A stretch of DNA of 64,000 bases. Source: Planctomycetota bacterium. Its GTDB lineage: Bacteria; Planctomycetota; JAJSAM01; JAJVHW01. Where the stretch lies: NCBI GenBank assembly GCA_021776825.1, contig JAJFFG010000050.1:62001-126000 (forward strand), read 5' to 3'. Below are positions 44,518-52,160 of the stretch, in pieces. The notes under the pieces are model-generated. The model searched no databases and was not told where the DNA came from. It saw only the letters and a list, made by a program, of their open reading frames with translations. The translations under genes were made by a program, and so were the position numbers. Positions within the stretch are counted from its first letter, which is position 1. Every line of letters starts with the position of its first letter.

Positions 44518-44641
44518 CCCGCCCCGACGGGCGTTCGTTCTGCGGGGATGCTCGGCGCGAGTAGACTCCGCCCTCGGTCCGGCCGCCCGCGCGCAGCGCG
44601 GGGCTCGGGCGCGGATGGGTGAGAGCGGGAGAGCAGTTCGT

Positions 44642-45679
44642 TTGGAACAGCACGACACCGCCGTCTCCCTGTCTCAGACGCCGCAGCCGATCGATGATCG
44701 GGCCGCGTTACAGGCGTTGCTCGAGACGGTGCGCCCGGATCTCGATGCCGTGCAGGCGGCGCTCGCGGACATCACGTCGTCGCAGGCGCCGTACGTTCAG
44801 CGCCTGGTCCAGCACGTCCGCGGCTTCGGCGGCAAGCGGCTGCGCCCCGCGCTCGTGATCCTGAGCGGTCGCGCGGTCGACGATGCCGCGGTCGGAGAGG
44901 TCCATGCGCGCGTCGGTGCCGTCGTGGAACTCATCCACACGGCCACGCTGGTGCACGACGACATCCTCGACGGCGCGCTGATCCGACGCATGCGTCCGAC
45001 GCTGCACAGCCTGGAGGGCACGGAGATCTCCGTGCTGCTCGGGGACTTTCTGCTCGCCAGCGCGTACGCCGAGGCCGCCTCGCTCGAGGATCGGCTCGCG
45101 TCGCGCTACCTCTCGAAGATCACGCGGCTCGTCTGTCAGGGCGAGATGTTGCAGATCCACAACCGCGGCAATCTCGATCTCGAGCTCGACGCCTATCTCG
45201 AGATCATCGAGAAGAAGACCGCCGTGCTCTACGCCGCCTCGTGCGAGGTCGGCGCACGATACGCCGGTGGCTCCGACGAGGTCGTGCAGGCGCTGCACGA
45301 CTACGGCATGCACCTCGGCATCGCGTTCCAGATCGTGGATGACGTGCTCGATCTCACCGGTGACGAGGAAGTCGTCGGGAAGAGCCTCGGCACTGATCTC
45401 GAGCGCTGCAAACTCACGCTGCCGCTGATCCACTTCCTGCGGTCCGCACCCGCCGCCGACGTCGCGCCCGTGCGCCGCGCTCTGGAGGCCGGTCGCGGAG
45501 CCGAGGAGGCCGGCGCGATCCGCGCGGCCGTCGTCGCGTCCGGCTCGGTCGACCACGCGATGGCCGAGGCACGTCGTCGGCTCAGCGAGGCCGAGCAACT
45601 CCTCGACGCCGTCCCGCCGAGCCCGGCCCGCGAGACCCTCGCCGCCGTCGCCCGGTACGTGCTCTCCCGCCGCCGCTGA
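44642..45679 (+). CDS. Polyprenyl (octaprenyl-type) diphosphate synthase
   Basis: 345 aa from TTG 44642, chosen for GGGAGAG 8 nt upstream; ATG 44615 has no ribosome site. The first Asp-rich motif is VHDDILD and the second QIVDDVLDLTGD, with GGKRLRPALV for the diphosphate-binding Lys/Arg. It chains isopentenyl diphosphate to long trans-prenyl diphosphates for quinone side chains. The residue before the first DDxxD region is small (IHTATLVHDD), consistent with long products. TAGACT near 44561 may be the -10. Confidence 0.9.
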   Translation: MEQHDTAVSLSQTPQPIDDRAALQALLETVRPDLDAVQAALADITSSQAPYVQRLVQHVRGFGGKRLRPALVILSGRAVDDAAVGEVHARVGAVVELIHTATLVHDDILDGALIRRMRPTLHSLEGTEISVLLGDFLLASAYAEAASLEDRLASRYLSKITRLVCQGEMLQIHNRGNLDLELDAYLEIIEKKTAVLYAASCEVGARYAGGSDEVVQALHDYGMHLGIAFQIVDDVLDLTGDEEVVGKSLGTDLERCKLTLPLIHFLRSAPAADVAPVRRALEAGRGAEEAGAIRAAVVASGSVDHAMAEARRRLSEAEQLLDAVPPSPARETLAAVARYVLSRRR

Positions 45680-45798
45680 GGCGGGGTGACTTCAGAGTGT
45701 CCCGCCTTCGGTGGGGGTCCACTCCCGCGTCCTGCGGCGAACGGAGCGACCATCATCTCTGCGGCGCGCGATAGACTGGCGTGAGGAGCACGCAGACT

Positions 45799-46005
45799 AT
45801 GTCCGAGATCATCTTCCAGGTCGAGGAGGCGCCCGAGGGCGGCTTCGTCGCGAACGCGCTGGGCCACGCGATCCACACGGAGGCGGACACCATGGAGGAC
45901 TTGCGTTCGATGGTGCTCGATGCTGTGCGCTGCCACTTCGACGAAGACGAGCGCCCCAAACTTGTGCGTCTCCACGTCGTCCGTGACGAGGTCCTGCCGG
46001 TGTGA
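45799..46005 (+). CDS. hicB: HicB-like antitoxin
   Basis: 68 aa from ATG 45799 with GAGGAG at 45783-45788. IIFQVEEAPEGGFVANALG...IHTEADTMEDLRSMVLDAV is the partial RNase-H-like HicB fold. There is no separate DNA-binding domain. It is paired with the hicA-like gene directly downstream, an antitoxin-first order. TAGACT at 45772-45777 is a good -10 candidate. Confidence 0.85.
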   Translation: MSEIIFQVEEAPEGGFVANALGHAIHTEADTMEDLRSMVLDAVRCHFDEDERPKLVRLHVVRDEVLPV

Positions 46006-46024
46006 AGTTGCCGGTGTGAAGTTG
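45997..46024 (+). repeat. 14-bp tandem duplication at the hicB-hicA junction
   Basis: CCGGTGTGAAGTTG occurs at 45997-46010 and 46011-46024. Each copy contains GTGTGA: the first supplies the hicB stop, the second the hicA start. Collapsing them to one copy restores an overlapping stop/start. Confidence 0.9.
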
Positions 46025-46264
46025 CCGCGTGACGTCTCCGGTGCGCAGCTCGCGCGGGCGTTGCGCTCGTACGGCTACGAAACCACGCGACAGACCGGCA
46101 GCCACTTGCGCCTGACGAGCAGCCTGCGCGGTGAGGACCACCACGTCACCATCCCGGCGCACCGGACGCTCGTGGTCGGGACGCTGGCGGCGATCCTGCG
46201 CGACGTCGCAGCCTACGTCGGCGTCGACCGCGACGAACTCGTGCGCGAATTGTTCGGCCGCTGA
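46016..46264 (+). CDS. hicA: HicA-like mRNA interferase toxin
   Basis: 82 aa from GTG 46016. SGAQLARALRSYGYETTRQT, then GSHLRLTS with the catalytic His of the HicA dsRBD-like fold, and VTIPAHRTLVVGTLAAILRD match the family closely. HicA cleaves mRNA during translation until bound by HicB. It starts 10 nt after the hicB stop because of the 14-bp duplication. It converges with folD. Confidence 0.9.
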   Translation: MKLPRDVSGAQLARALRSYGYETTRQTGSHLRLTSSLRGEDHHVTIPAHRTLVVGTLAAILRDVAAYVGVDRDELVRELFGR

Positions 46265-46367
46265 CGACGCCAGACGTCCGCGCGAGTGCCGAGATCCGTG
46301 AGCTGCATCACCGCGCGTAAACCCTCACGCCGGCTCTCACAGGGCGAATGCGGTGGTCAGCCCGTTG

Positions 46368-47246
46368 CTAGCTCGTCAGGCCGGACGAATGGCCTCGTTG
46401 GAGTTGCGCCGCGAAGACGGTGTTGCGCAGGAGCATGCCGACCGTGACCGGGCCGACGCCGCCGGGAACGGGAGTGAGTAGGCCCGCGTCGGCGGCGACG
46501 TCCGCTGAGACGTCGCCGACGACGCGGGAGCCGCCGTCTTCGGTCTTGACCACGTTGATGCCGATGTCCACGACCGCGGCGCCGGGCTGGATCATGTCGG
46601 CTCGCACCAGATCGGGCTTCCCGACGGCGACGCACAGCACGTCCGCGCGACGCGTGTGAGCAGCCAGGTCGCGGGTCGCGATGTGGCAGACGGTGACGGT
46701 TGCGAGTCGGTCCAGCAGGAGCAGCGCGAGCGGCTTGCCGACGATCTCGCTGTGTCCGACGACGACAGCCTCGGCGCCCTCCAGCGGGACGTTCTCGGAC
46801 TCGAGGACGTGGATGGCGGCCTGTGCCGTGCACGGCGCCAGCACCGCAGTGCCGCGAGTCAACTTGCCGAGGTTGGCGTGGTGGACACCCTCGATGTCCT
46901 TCCGCGGATCCAGCTTCGCCTGGGCCGCACGCGCGTCGAGGTGAGCGGGCAGCGGCATCTGCAGGATGATGCCCGTCACGCGCGGATCTGCCGCGAGCGC
47001 ATGCAGGTGTGCGGTCAGAGCCTCCTGCGTGCTGCTCTCGGGGAGCCGGTCGTGGCGGAACCGGATGCCGACGCGCTGGCACGCGCGACTCTGGTTGCGC
47101 AGGTACACGTCCGAAGCCCCGGCGGAGCCGACCGAGACGGCGATGAGTCGCACGGGCCCTTCGCGTGAGAGCTGTTCCACCTCGTGCGCCACGCGCGCCT
47201 CGAGGGCGCCCCGCAGGGCGCGTCCGTCCACGATCTTGGCCGTCAT
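46368..47246 (-). CDS. folD: FolD, methylenetetrahydrofolate dehydrogenase/cyclohydrolase, catalytic Lys replaced
   Basis: 292 aa, normal length. ILQMPLPAHLD, DPRKDIEGVHHANLGKL, VVVGHSEIVGKPLALLL and TPVPGGVGPVTVGML identify FolD, which converts 5,10-methylene-THF to 10-formyl-THF. The cyclohydrolase lysine normally lies four residues after the conserved Tyr (YxxxK). Here the segment is Y48-L-R-N-Q52, so the Lys is Gln. The dehydrogenase part looks intact. TAGAGT ends 6 nt before the ATG on this strand. It is convergent with hicA. Confidence 0.92.
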   Translation of the reverse strand: MTAKIVDGRALRGALEARVAHEVEQLSREGPVRLIAVSVGSAGASDVYLRNQSRACQRVGIRFRHDRLPESSTQEALTAHLHALAADPRVTGIILQMPLPAHLDARAAQAKLDPRKDIEGVHHANLGKLTRGTAVLAPCTAQAAIHVLESENVPLEGAEAVVVGHSEIVGKPLALLLLDRLATVTVCHIATRDLAAHTRRADVLCVAVGKPDLVRADMIQPGAAVVDIGINVVKTEDGGSRVVGDVSADVAADAGLLTPVPGGVGPVTVGMLLRNTVFAAQLQRGHSSGLTS

Positions 47247-47252
47247 TCGGGC

Positions 47253-47258
47253 ACTCTA
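47253..47258 (-). promoter_or_regulatory. -10 box 6 nt before folD
   Basis: On the minus strand TAGAGT, then GCCCGA, then ATG. The spacing would give a leaderless folD transcript. Confidence 0.4.
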
Positions 47259-47314
47259 AGCCGCCGCCCAGAATCTCTCACCGCGGATCCAGGCGGCGCA
47301 GACTGGATGCAGAC

Positions 47315-47320
47315 TAGAAT
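47315..47320 (+). promoter_or_regulatory. -10 box 6 nt before hpt
   Basis: TAGAAT, then GCCTCC, then ATG 47327. It is the clearest of the start-adjacent -10 boxes. No convincing -35 is seen at 17 bp. Confidence 0.45.
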
Positions 47321-47326
47321 GCCTCC

Positions 47327-47866
47327 ATGTACGGCGACGTTGCGGAGATCCTCTACAGCCGCGAACAGATCGACGAGCGCGTGAAGGAACTCGCGGCGCA
47401 GATCACGGGCGTCTACCAGGATCGCGATCTCACCGTCGCCGTGACGCTCACTGGGGCGTTCATCTTCGCTGCCGATCTCGTGCGCCACCTGCCGAACAGC
47501 GTGCGGATCACGTTCGTCCGGGCGTCGTCGTATCGCGACGCGGAGGAGCCTCAGCAGGTGCCGCAGCTTGACATCCCCGAGCTCGGGTTCGATGGACGGC
47601 ACGTGCTGATCGTCGAGGACATCGTCGACACCGGACGGACCGCCGTGGCGCTGATCGACGCGTTCCGCGAGCGCGGTGCTGCGTCGGTTCGCGTCTGCTC
47701 GTTCCTCGACAAGACCTCGCGACGAGAGGTCGACGTCGACGTCGAATTCATCGGCTTCACTCTGACCGGCTCGCCGTTCGTGGTCGGGTACGGACTCGAC
47801 CGCGCGAATCGCTACCGCAACCTGCCCTTCGTCGGCGTGCTCAAGCCGGAGGTCATCAACGGCTGA
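47327..47866 (+). CDS. hpt: Hypoxanthine (guanine) phosphoribosyltransferase
   Basis: 179 aa, type I PRTase. The PRPP loop is VLIVEDIVDTGRT, the early diphosphate loop LTGAFIFAADL, and the flexible-loop SY dipeptide lies in VRASSYRD. FVVGYGLD near the end completes the purine pocket. It salvages hypoxanthine and guanine to IMP and GMP. The rhomboid gene follows after 37 nt. Confidence 0.95.
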   Translation: MYGDVAEILYSREQIDERVKELAAQITGVYQDRDLTVAVTLTGAFIFAADLVRHLPNSVRITFVRASSYRDAEEPQQVPQLDIPELGFDGRHVLIVEDIVDTGRTAVALIDAFRERGAASVRVCSFLDKTSRREVDVDVEFIGFTLTGSPFVVGYGLDRANRYRNLPFVGVLKPEVING

Positions 47867-47903
47867 AGGGGCGCGCGGCCCGTGTTGGGCCGTCCAACAG
47901 ACC

Positions 47904-48719
47904 ATGGCCATCGCCGATCGTGACTACATGCGCGCTCCTCCAAGGGGTCCGGGTTGGCTTCCGGACTCGTGGGCGGTCCGCGTCATCGTCCTCATCGGCG
48001 CGACCACGCTCGCGCAGCAGCTCGCCGCGGGCTGGTGGGGCGCCGACCTCGTCAGACCGCTCGGCGTGTCCGGCGACGCCGTTCTCTCCGGACGCATCTG
48101 GACCCTGGCGACGCACGCCTTGCTGCATGGCAGCTTCTCGCACGTGCTCTGGAATCTCATCGGCCTCTGGTTCTTCGGGCGCCTGTGCGAGAACGCGCTC
48201 CCCGGTCGTGTGTTCGGCGCGTTCGCTCTCTGGGCGGCGGTGGCGGGCGGGCTGGGGCACGTGCTCGGAGAGGCCGCGTCGGTTCCGGCGATCGGTGCAT
48301 CGGGCATCGTCTCGGCGTGCGTCGCGTTCGCGGCGCTGCGCTACCCGCAGACGCCGGTGTCGCTCTTCCTGATCCCGATTCGCTTCCCACTCTGGCTGCT
48401 TGCCGTCGTGTGGATCGGCGCCGACCTGTTCGGCGTGGGGCGCGGCGGTGGCTCGATCGCCCATTGGGCGCACCTGGGCGGAGCCGCGTACGGACTGCTG
48501 ACCCACGTGTTCGGTGTACTGCCCTGGGCTCCGGGGGCGCGTCAGCGCCGCCGCCGACCGGCGACCACGCACTCCGGCCCCGAGCGCCGTGATCCTGATC
48601 GACTCGACGAGCGTGCTCGCGTGGACAACCTGCTCGCGAAAATCGGTCGCGAAGGCATCGGAGCCCTGACCGACGAGGAACGCAAATTCCTCAACGAGGC
48701 GTCACAGCGCTATCGCTAG
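47904..48719 (+). CDS. Rhomboid family intramembrane serine protease
   Basis: 271 aa with about six membrane helices. The catalytic pair is Ser in IGASGIVSA and His in IAHWAHLGGAAYG. HALLHGSFSHVLWNLIGLWFFG is the conserved HxxxN-type second helix. The basic C-terminal tail ends with a small helical segment (DNLLAKIGREGIGALTDEE) common in bacterial rhomboids. Substrates are unknown. Its TAG stop lies in the CTAG boundary of the 63-bp element. Confidence 0.93.
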   Translation: MAIADRDYMRAPPRGPGWLPDSWAVRVIVLIGATTLAQQLAAGWWGADLVRPLGVSGDAVLSGRIWTLATHALLHGSFSHVLWNLIGLWFFGRLCENALPGRVFGAFALWAAVAGGLGHVLGEAASVPAIGASGIVSACVAFAALRYPQTPVSLFLIPIRFPLWLLAVVWIGADLFGVGRGGGSIAHWAHLGGAAYGLLTHVFGVLPWAPGARQRRRRPATTHSGPERRDPDRLDERARVDNLLAKIGREGIGALTDEERKFLNEASQRYR

Positions 48720-48778
48720 CAGCCTGTCGGAGTGCGGGCGCCGCCGTGCGAGAGACCGCCGGCGCGACAGGCTGCTAG
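48716..48778 (+). mobile_element. 63-bp palindromic CTAG element, copy 1
   Basis: CTAGCAGCCTGTCGG at the left and CGACAGGCTGCTAG at the right are perfect inverted arms of 13-14 bp. The centre (GAGACCGCCGGCG) is shared with the copy at 58991. The left CTAG contains the rhomboid stop. Confidence 0.8.
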
Positions 48779-49046
48779 TTAGACGCCCGCGGGGCACCAG
48801 AGCGTGGCCGCCGTGGACAATGATCTGGGCATGAGTGCGAAGGTGTTTCGTCCTTGGGGAATGAGCCATGCTCTGCACGGCGTAAGAACCGCCGAAACTG
48901 GCCTCGCCGCTGTGAGGGCGTGAGCCGCCGTTTCGAGCCGGGTTCGGCGACGGCCCCGCCCCAACACGCGCGCATCGGCGCGTGGCGCCGCCGGAGGCCC
49001 GGCCACGCCGCTACGCGCTGCCGCTCGGCACCCAATCCGCCTATCG
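48779..49046 (+). other. Island between two palindromic elements, no gene recognised
   Basis: About 270 nt. Frames exist on the minus strand (for example 48775-49035) but have no ribosome site or family likeness. The left and right borders both read TATCGCTAGCAG-CTGTCG, so the interval is enclosed by duplicated sequence and may itself be an inserted or duplicated block. Confidence 0.5.
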
Positions 49047-49108
49047 CTAGCAGGCTGTCGCGGCAACCCGCGTGGCCCGTCGATGCCGAACCGTCGACAG
49101 CCGGCTAG
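49047..49108 (+). mobile_element. Palindromic CTAG element, diverged copy 2
   Basis: CTAGCAGGCTGTCG and CGACAGCCGGCTAG are inverted arms with one mismatch; the centre differs from the other copies. The right CTAG (49105-49108) contains the stop of the leftward lipoprotein gene. Confidence 0.7.
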
Positions 49109-49572
49109 CGCTTCTGGAGCGTGAGCGTCACTTCGATCTCGTCCTGGCCCTCGAACGTCACCTGTTCCGACGTCCGGTGGTGCCCGGGCAGGGCGGCGCC
49201 GACGACGTGGACGTTCTCGCCGTACAGGTGCCGACGTCGATCCTCCGTCGTCTGGAAGAACGAGGCGATCATCCACACGGGAAATCCGACGATCGTGCCC
49301 ACGGTGCCCCAACTCTCGCGGAGCCGAACGCCCTGGTTCGTCTGCCGTTTCCAGAGCTGCTCGACGTGGTGGTACACAACCGGCATCCGCAGCGGAGCGC
49401 GATCGAGCTCGCGCTCGTCGAACGTGATGGCCGCCCCGGTCGGCTCGCTGCGAACGAGCATCACGGTCGTCACCTTGTTCGGTCGTTCCTTCTCCAGATA
49501 CCACTGCGACTGGCACCCGCCGAGGAAGACGACGAGGCTCAGGACCGACGCGGTCAGTGTGATGCGCTGCAT
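49105..49572 (-). CDS. PEGA-like lipoprotein
   Basis: 155 aa. The lipobox is LGGC. After a short spacer the sequence VTTVMLVRSEPTGAAITFDERELDRAPLRMPV is a PEGA-type beta domain, usually found in surface lipoproteins. A hydrophobic segment GTVGTIVGFPVWMIASFF follows, then a beta C-terminus (VTFEGQDEIEVTLTLQ). GGGGAG lies before the ATG. It begins 11 nt after maeB and is likely cotranscribed. Confidence 0.8.
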   Translation of the reverse strand: MQRITLTASVLSLVVFLGGCQSQWYLEKERPNKVTTVMLVRSEPTGAAITFDERELDRAPLRMPVVYHHVEQLWKRQTNQGVRLRESWGTVGTIVGFPVWMIASFFQTTEDRRRHLYGENVHVVGAALPGHHRTSEQVTFEGQDEIEVTLTLQKR

Positions 49573-49583
49573 CGCGACTCCCC

Positions 49584-51860
49584 TCAGGAACTCTTCCGCG
49601 CGGCGGCGCGGCGGCGCGCCTGCAGGACGGTGATGGCGGTGATGTTCACGATCTCCTCGACCGAGGAGTGGTGGTTCAACACGTTGGCGGGCTGCTTCAG
49701 GCCGAACAGGACCGGCCCGATGACGTCGGCGTCGCCGAGATGCTGGACCAGCTTGTAGGCGATGTTCCCGGCCTGGAGATCCGGGAAGATGAAGACGTTC
49801 GCATCGCCCTTGATCGCGCTCATCGGGAAGGCCTTCTTGGCGATCTCCGGGACGAGCGCCGTATCCGCCTGCATCTCACCGTCGATCACCAGCGACGGAT
49901 CGGCCGCCTGCGCCAGGCGCACGGCCTCCGCCATCCGACGGCTCTGTGGATGGTCCACCGACCCGAAGTTCGAGAACGAGAGCATGGCGATGCGCGGCTC
50001 GGTGGCGAAGTACTCGCGGACAGCGCGCCCAACCGTGACGGCGATGTCGGCGAGCGTCTCGGCGTCCGGCTGGATGTTCACGGTGGCGTCGGCGAAGAAC
50101 AACGCGCGGCGCTCCAGAGCGAGCATGTACATGCCGCACACCCTCTTCACACCGTCCCGCAACCCGATGAGGCGCAGCGCCGGGCGGATCGTCTCGGGGT
50201 AGCTCCGATTGAGCCCGCACACGAGTCCCTCGGCCGCGCCGGTGCGGACCATCATGCAGCCGTGGATCAACGGGTTCTGTACGTCGCGCTCCGCCTTGCG
50301 CGGCGTGACTCCGCGACGACGTCGGATGCGCCAGAGCTCAAACGCGTACTCCTCGAGCTTCTCGCTCGACGCGCAGTCGACGATGTCGGCGCCGGTCAGG
50401 TCGAGGTCGAGCTCGGCGATGCGTGCCCCGATGGCCTCGGCGTTGCCGACGAGCACCGGCACGGCGATGTTGTCGGCGAGCAGGATCTCGCAGGCACGGA
50501 GGACCTTCTCCTCCTCGGCCTCGGGGAACACGACGCGGACCGACTTTCGGCGGGCCTTCTGGATCACGGTGCGCATGGCCTCGCGCCCGCGGCTGATGCG
50601 GCCGGCGAGCTGGTCCGCGTAGCCGTCCCAGTCGGTGATCGGCTCCTTCGCGACGCCGGTCTCACACGCGGCCTTCGCCACCGCCGGGGCCACCCACGTC
50701 AGCACACGCGGGTCGAACGGCTTCGGGATGATGTACTCGGGCCCAAACTCGATGTCCTGTCCGCCGTAGGCGCGCCGCACCGACTGCGGCACGTCTTCCT
50801 TGGCGAGCGCCGCGAGCGCGCGCGCCGCAGCCATCTTCATCTCTTCGTTGATCACGCGGGCGCGGACGTCGAGCGCACCGCGGAAGATGAAGGGGAACCC
50901 GAGCACGTTGTTGACCTGGTTCGGGTAGTCGCTGCGGCCCGAGCCCATGATCACGTCGTCGCGCGCCGCGGTGGCATCTTCGAAGGAGATCTCGGGGTCC
51001 GGGTTGGCCATCGCGAGGACGACCGGCTGGGCATTCATCGAACGCAGCATGTCCTGCGAGACGGTGCGCGCCTTCGAGAGTCCCAGGAAGACGTCGGCGC
51101 CGACGAGCGCGTCCGCGAGCGTGCGCTTGTCAGTCTCCTGCGCGAAGCGCTGCTTCCACTCGTTCAGACCCTCGCGCGCCGTGGTGATGACGCCCTTCGA
51201 GTCCGTCATGAACACGTTCGAGCGCTGCACGCCCGCCGCGATCATCATCTCGGCGCAAGCGATCCCGGCGGCTCCGGCGCCCGCGACGACGAGGACCAGA
51301 TCCTCCATCTTCTTCCCGTTGATCTCGACGGCATTCAACAGCGCCGCCGTCGAGATGATGGCCGTCCCGTGCTGGTCGTCGTGGAAGACGGGGATGTCCA
51401 TCTCGCGCTTCAGACGCGCTTCGATCTCGAAACACTGCGGGGCCTTGATGTCCTCGAGGTTGATCCCCCCGAACGTCGGCTCCAGACGCTTCACGGTCTC
51501 GCAGAACAGATCGATGTCCTCCTCGTCGACCTCGATGTCGAAGACGTCGATGTCGGCGAACTTCTTGAAGAGGACCGCCTTGCCCTCCATCACCGGCTTG
51601 CTGGCGAGGGGGCCGATGTTGCCGAGCCCGAGCACCGCTGTGCCGTTCGTGATGACGCCGACGAGGTTGCCGCGCGCCGTGTACCGGAAGGCGTCTTGCG
51701 GGTTCTCCGCGATCTTCAAGCAGGGAACGGCGACGCCCGGCGAGTAGGCGAGCGAGAGGTCACGCTGCGTGACGCACGGCTTGGTGGAGCGGATCTCCAG
51801 CTTCCCGGGCCGGTGTCCCTCGTGATAGTCGAGCGCGTCGCGCTCCATGCTGCGGGCCAT
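49584..51860 (-). CDS. maeB: NADP-type malic enzyme with phosphotransacetylase-like domain
   Basis: 758 aa, essentially the size of E. coli MaeB. The malic domain shows SLAYSPGVAVPC, GLGNIGPLASKPVMEGKAVL and PVFHDDQHGTAI. The Rossmann part has VVAGAGAAGIACAEM. From about residue 430 the phosphotransacetylase-like domain follows (VRVVFPEAEEEKVLRA, LFGLKQPANVLNHHSSVEEI), which is regulatory in MaeB. It decarboxylates malate to pyruvate, feeding NADPH and acetyl-CoA synthesis. ATG 51860 is chosen because GGAGA lies 8 nt upstream. Confidence 0.95.
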   Translation of the reverse strand: MARSMERDALDYHEGHRPGKLEIRSTKPCVTQRDLSLAYSPGVAVPCLKIAENPQDAFRYTARGNLVGVITNGTAVLGLGNIGPLASKPVMEGKAVLFKKFADIDVFDIEVDEEDIDLFCETVKRLEPTFGGINLEDIKAPQCFEIEARLKREMDIPVFHDDQHGTAIISTAALLNAVEINGKKMEDLVLVVAGAGAAGIACAEMMIAAGVQRSNVFMTDSKGVITTAREGLNEWKQRFAQETDKRTLADALVGADVFLGLSKARTVSQDMLRSMNAQPVVLAMANPDPEISFEDATAARDDVIMGSGRSDYPNQVNNVLGFPFIFRGALDVRARVINEEMKMAAARALAALAKEDVPQSVRRAYGGQDIEFGPEYIIPKPFDPRVLTWVAPAVAKAACETGVAKEPITDWDGYADQLAGRISRGREAMRTVIQKARRKSVRVVFPEAEEEKVLRACEILLADNIAVPVLVGNAEAIGARIAELDLDLTGADIVDCASSEKLEEYAFELWRIRRRRGVTPRKAERDVQNPLIHGCMMVRTGAAEGLVCGLNRSYPETIRPALRLIGLRDGVKRVCGMYMLALERRALFFADATVNIQPDAETLADIAVTVGRAVREYFATEPRIAMLSFSNFGSVDHPQSRRMAEAVRLAQAADPSLVIDGEMQADTALVPEIAKKAFPMSAIKGDANVFIFPDLQAGNIAYKLVQHLGDADVIGPVLFGLKQPANVLNHHSSVEEIVNITAITVLQARRRAAARKSS

Positions 51861-51936
51861 GAACGGAGTCTCCGATACCTGGGTCGTTGCCGTGAACCGA
51901 ACCGGAGATGGTAACGCTGGCGGCGACGCGCGCTGC

Positions 51937-52141
51937 CTTGAGGTCCGGCCGGAAACCCCCGTGGATGCCGGACGTGTCCGGGTGGGTCGGATGTCGTGGC
52001 TCACAGGCGAGTCGACTCTGATCGAGTCTCCGAGCCTGGCAGCTGCGACAGACGGCCCACCCGGGCGCGGTGGCCGCTTGCACGGAGACCCCCACTCACC
52101 CCGCTCACCGGCGCCGCGGGGGTTTTCGGCCGGGCCTCTAG
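51937..52141 (-). mobile_element. 205-bp element with long imperfect inverted ends
   Basis: Left end CTTGAGGTCCGGCCGGAAAC, and the reverse complement of the right end CTAGAGGCCCGGCCGAAAAC, agree at most positions. A second inner pair is CCGGGTGGG/CCCACCCGG. The right terminus is CTAG at 52138-52141, 20 bp beyond the stop of the dihaem peroxidase gene. It fills the gap between maeB and that gene and encodes nothing recognisable. Confidence 0.55.
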
Positions 52142-52160
52142 CTCCGGGGCTGGGATGCGA

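Noticed and set aside
48775-49035. 86-codon minus-strand ORF between palindromic elements
   Set aside because: Starts without a ribosome site, runs into the element and matches no family I know.
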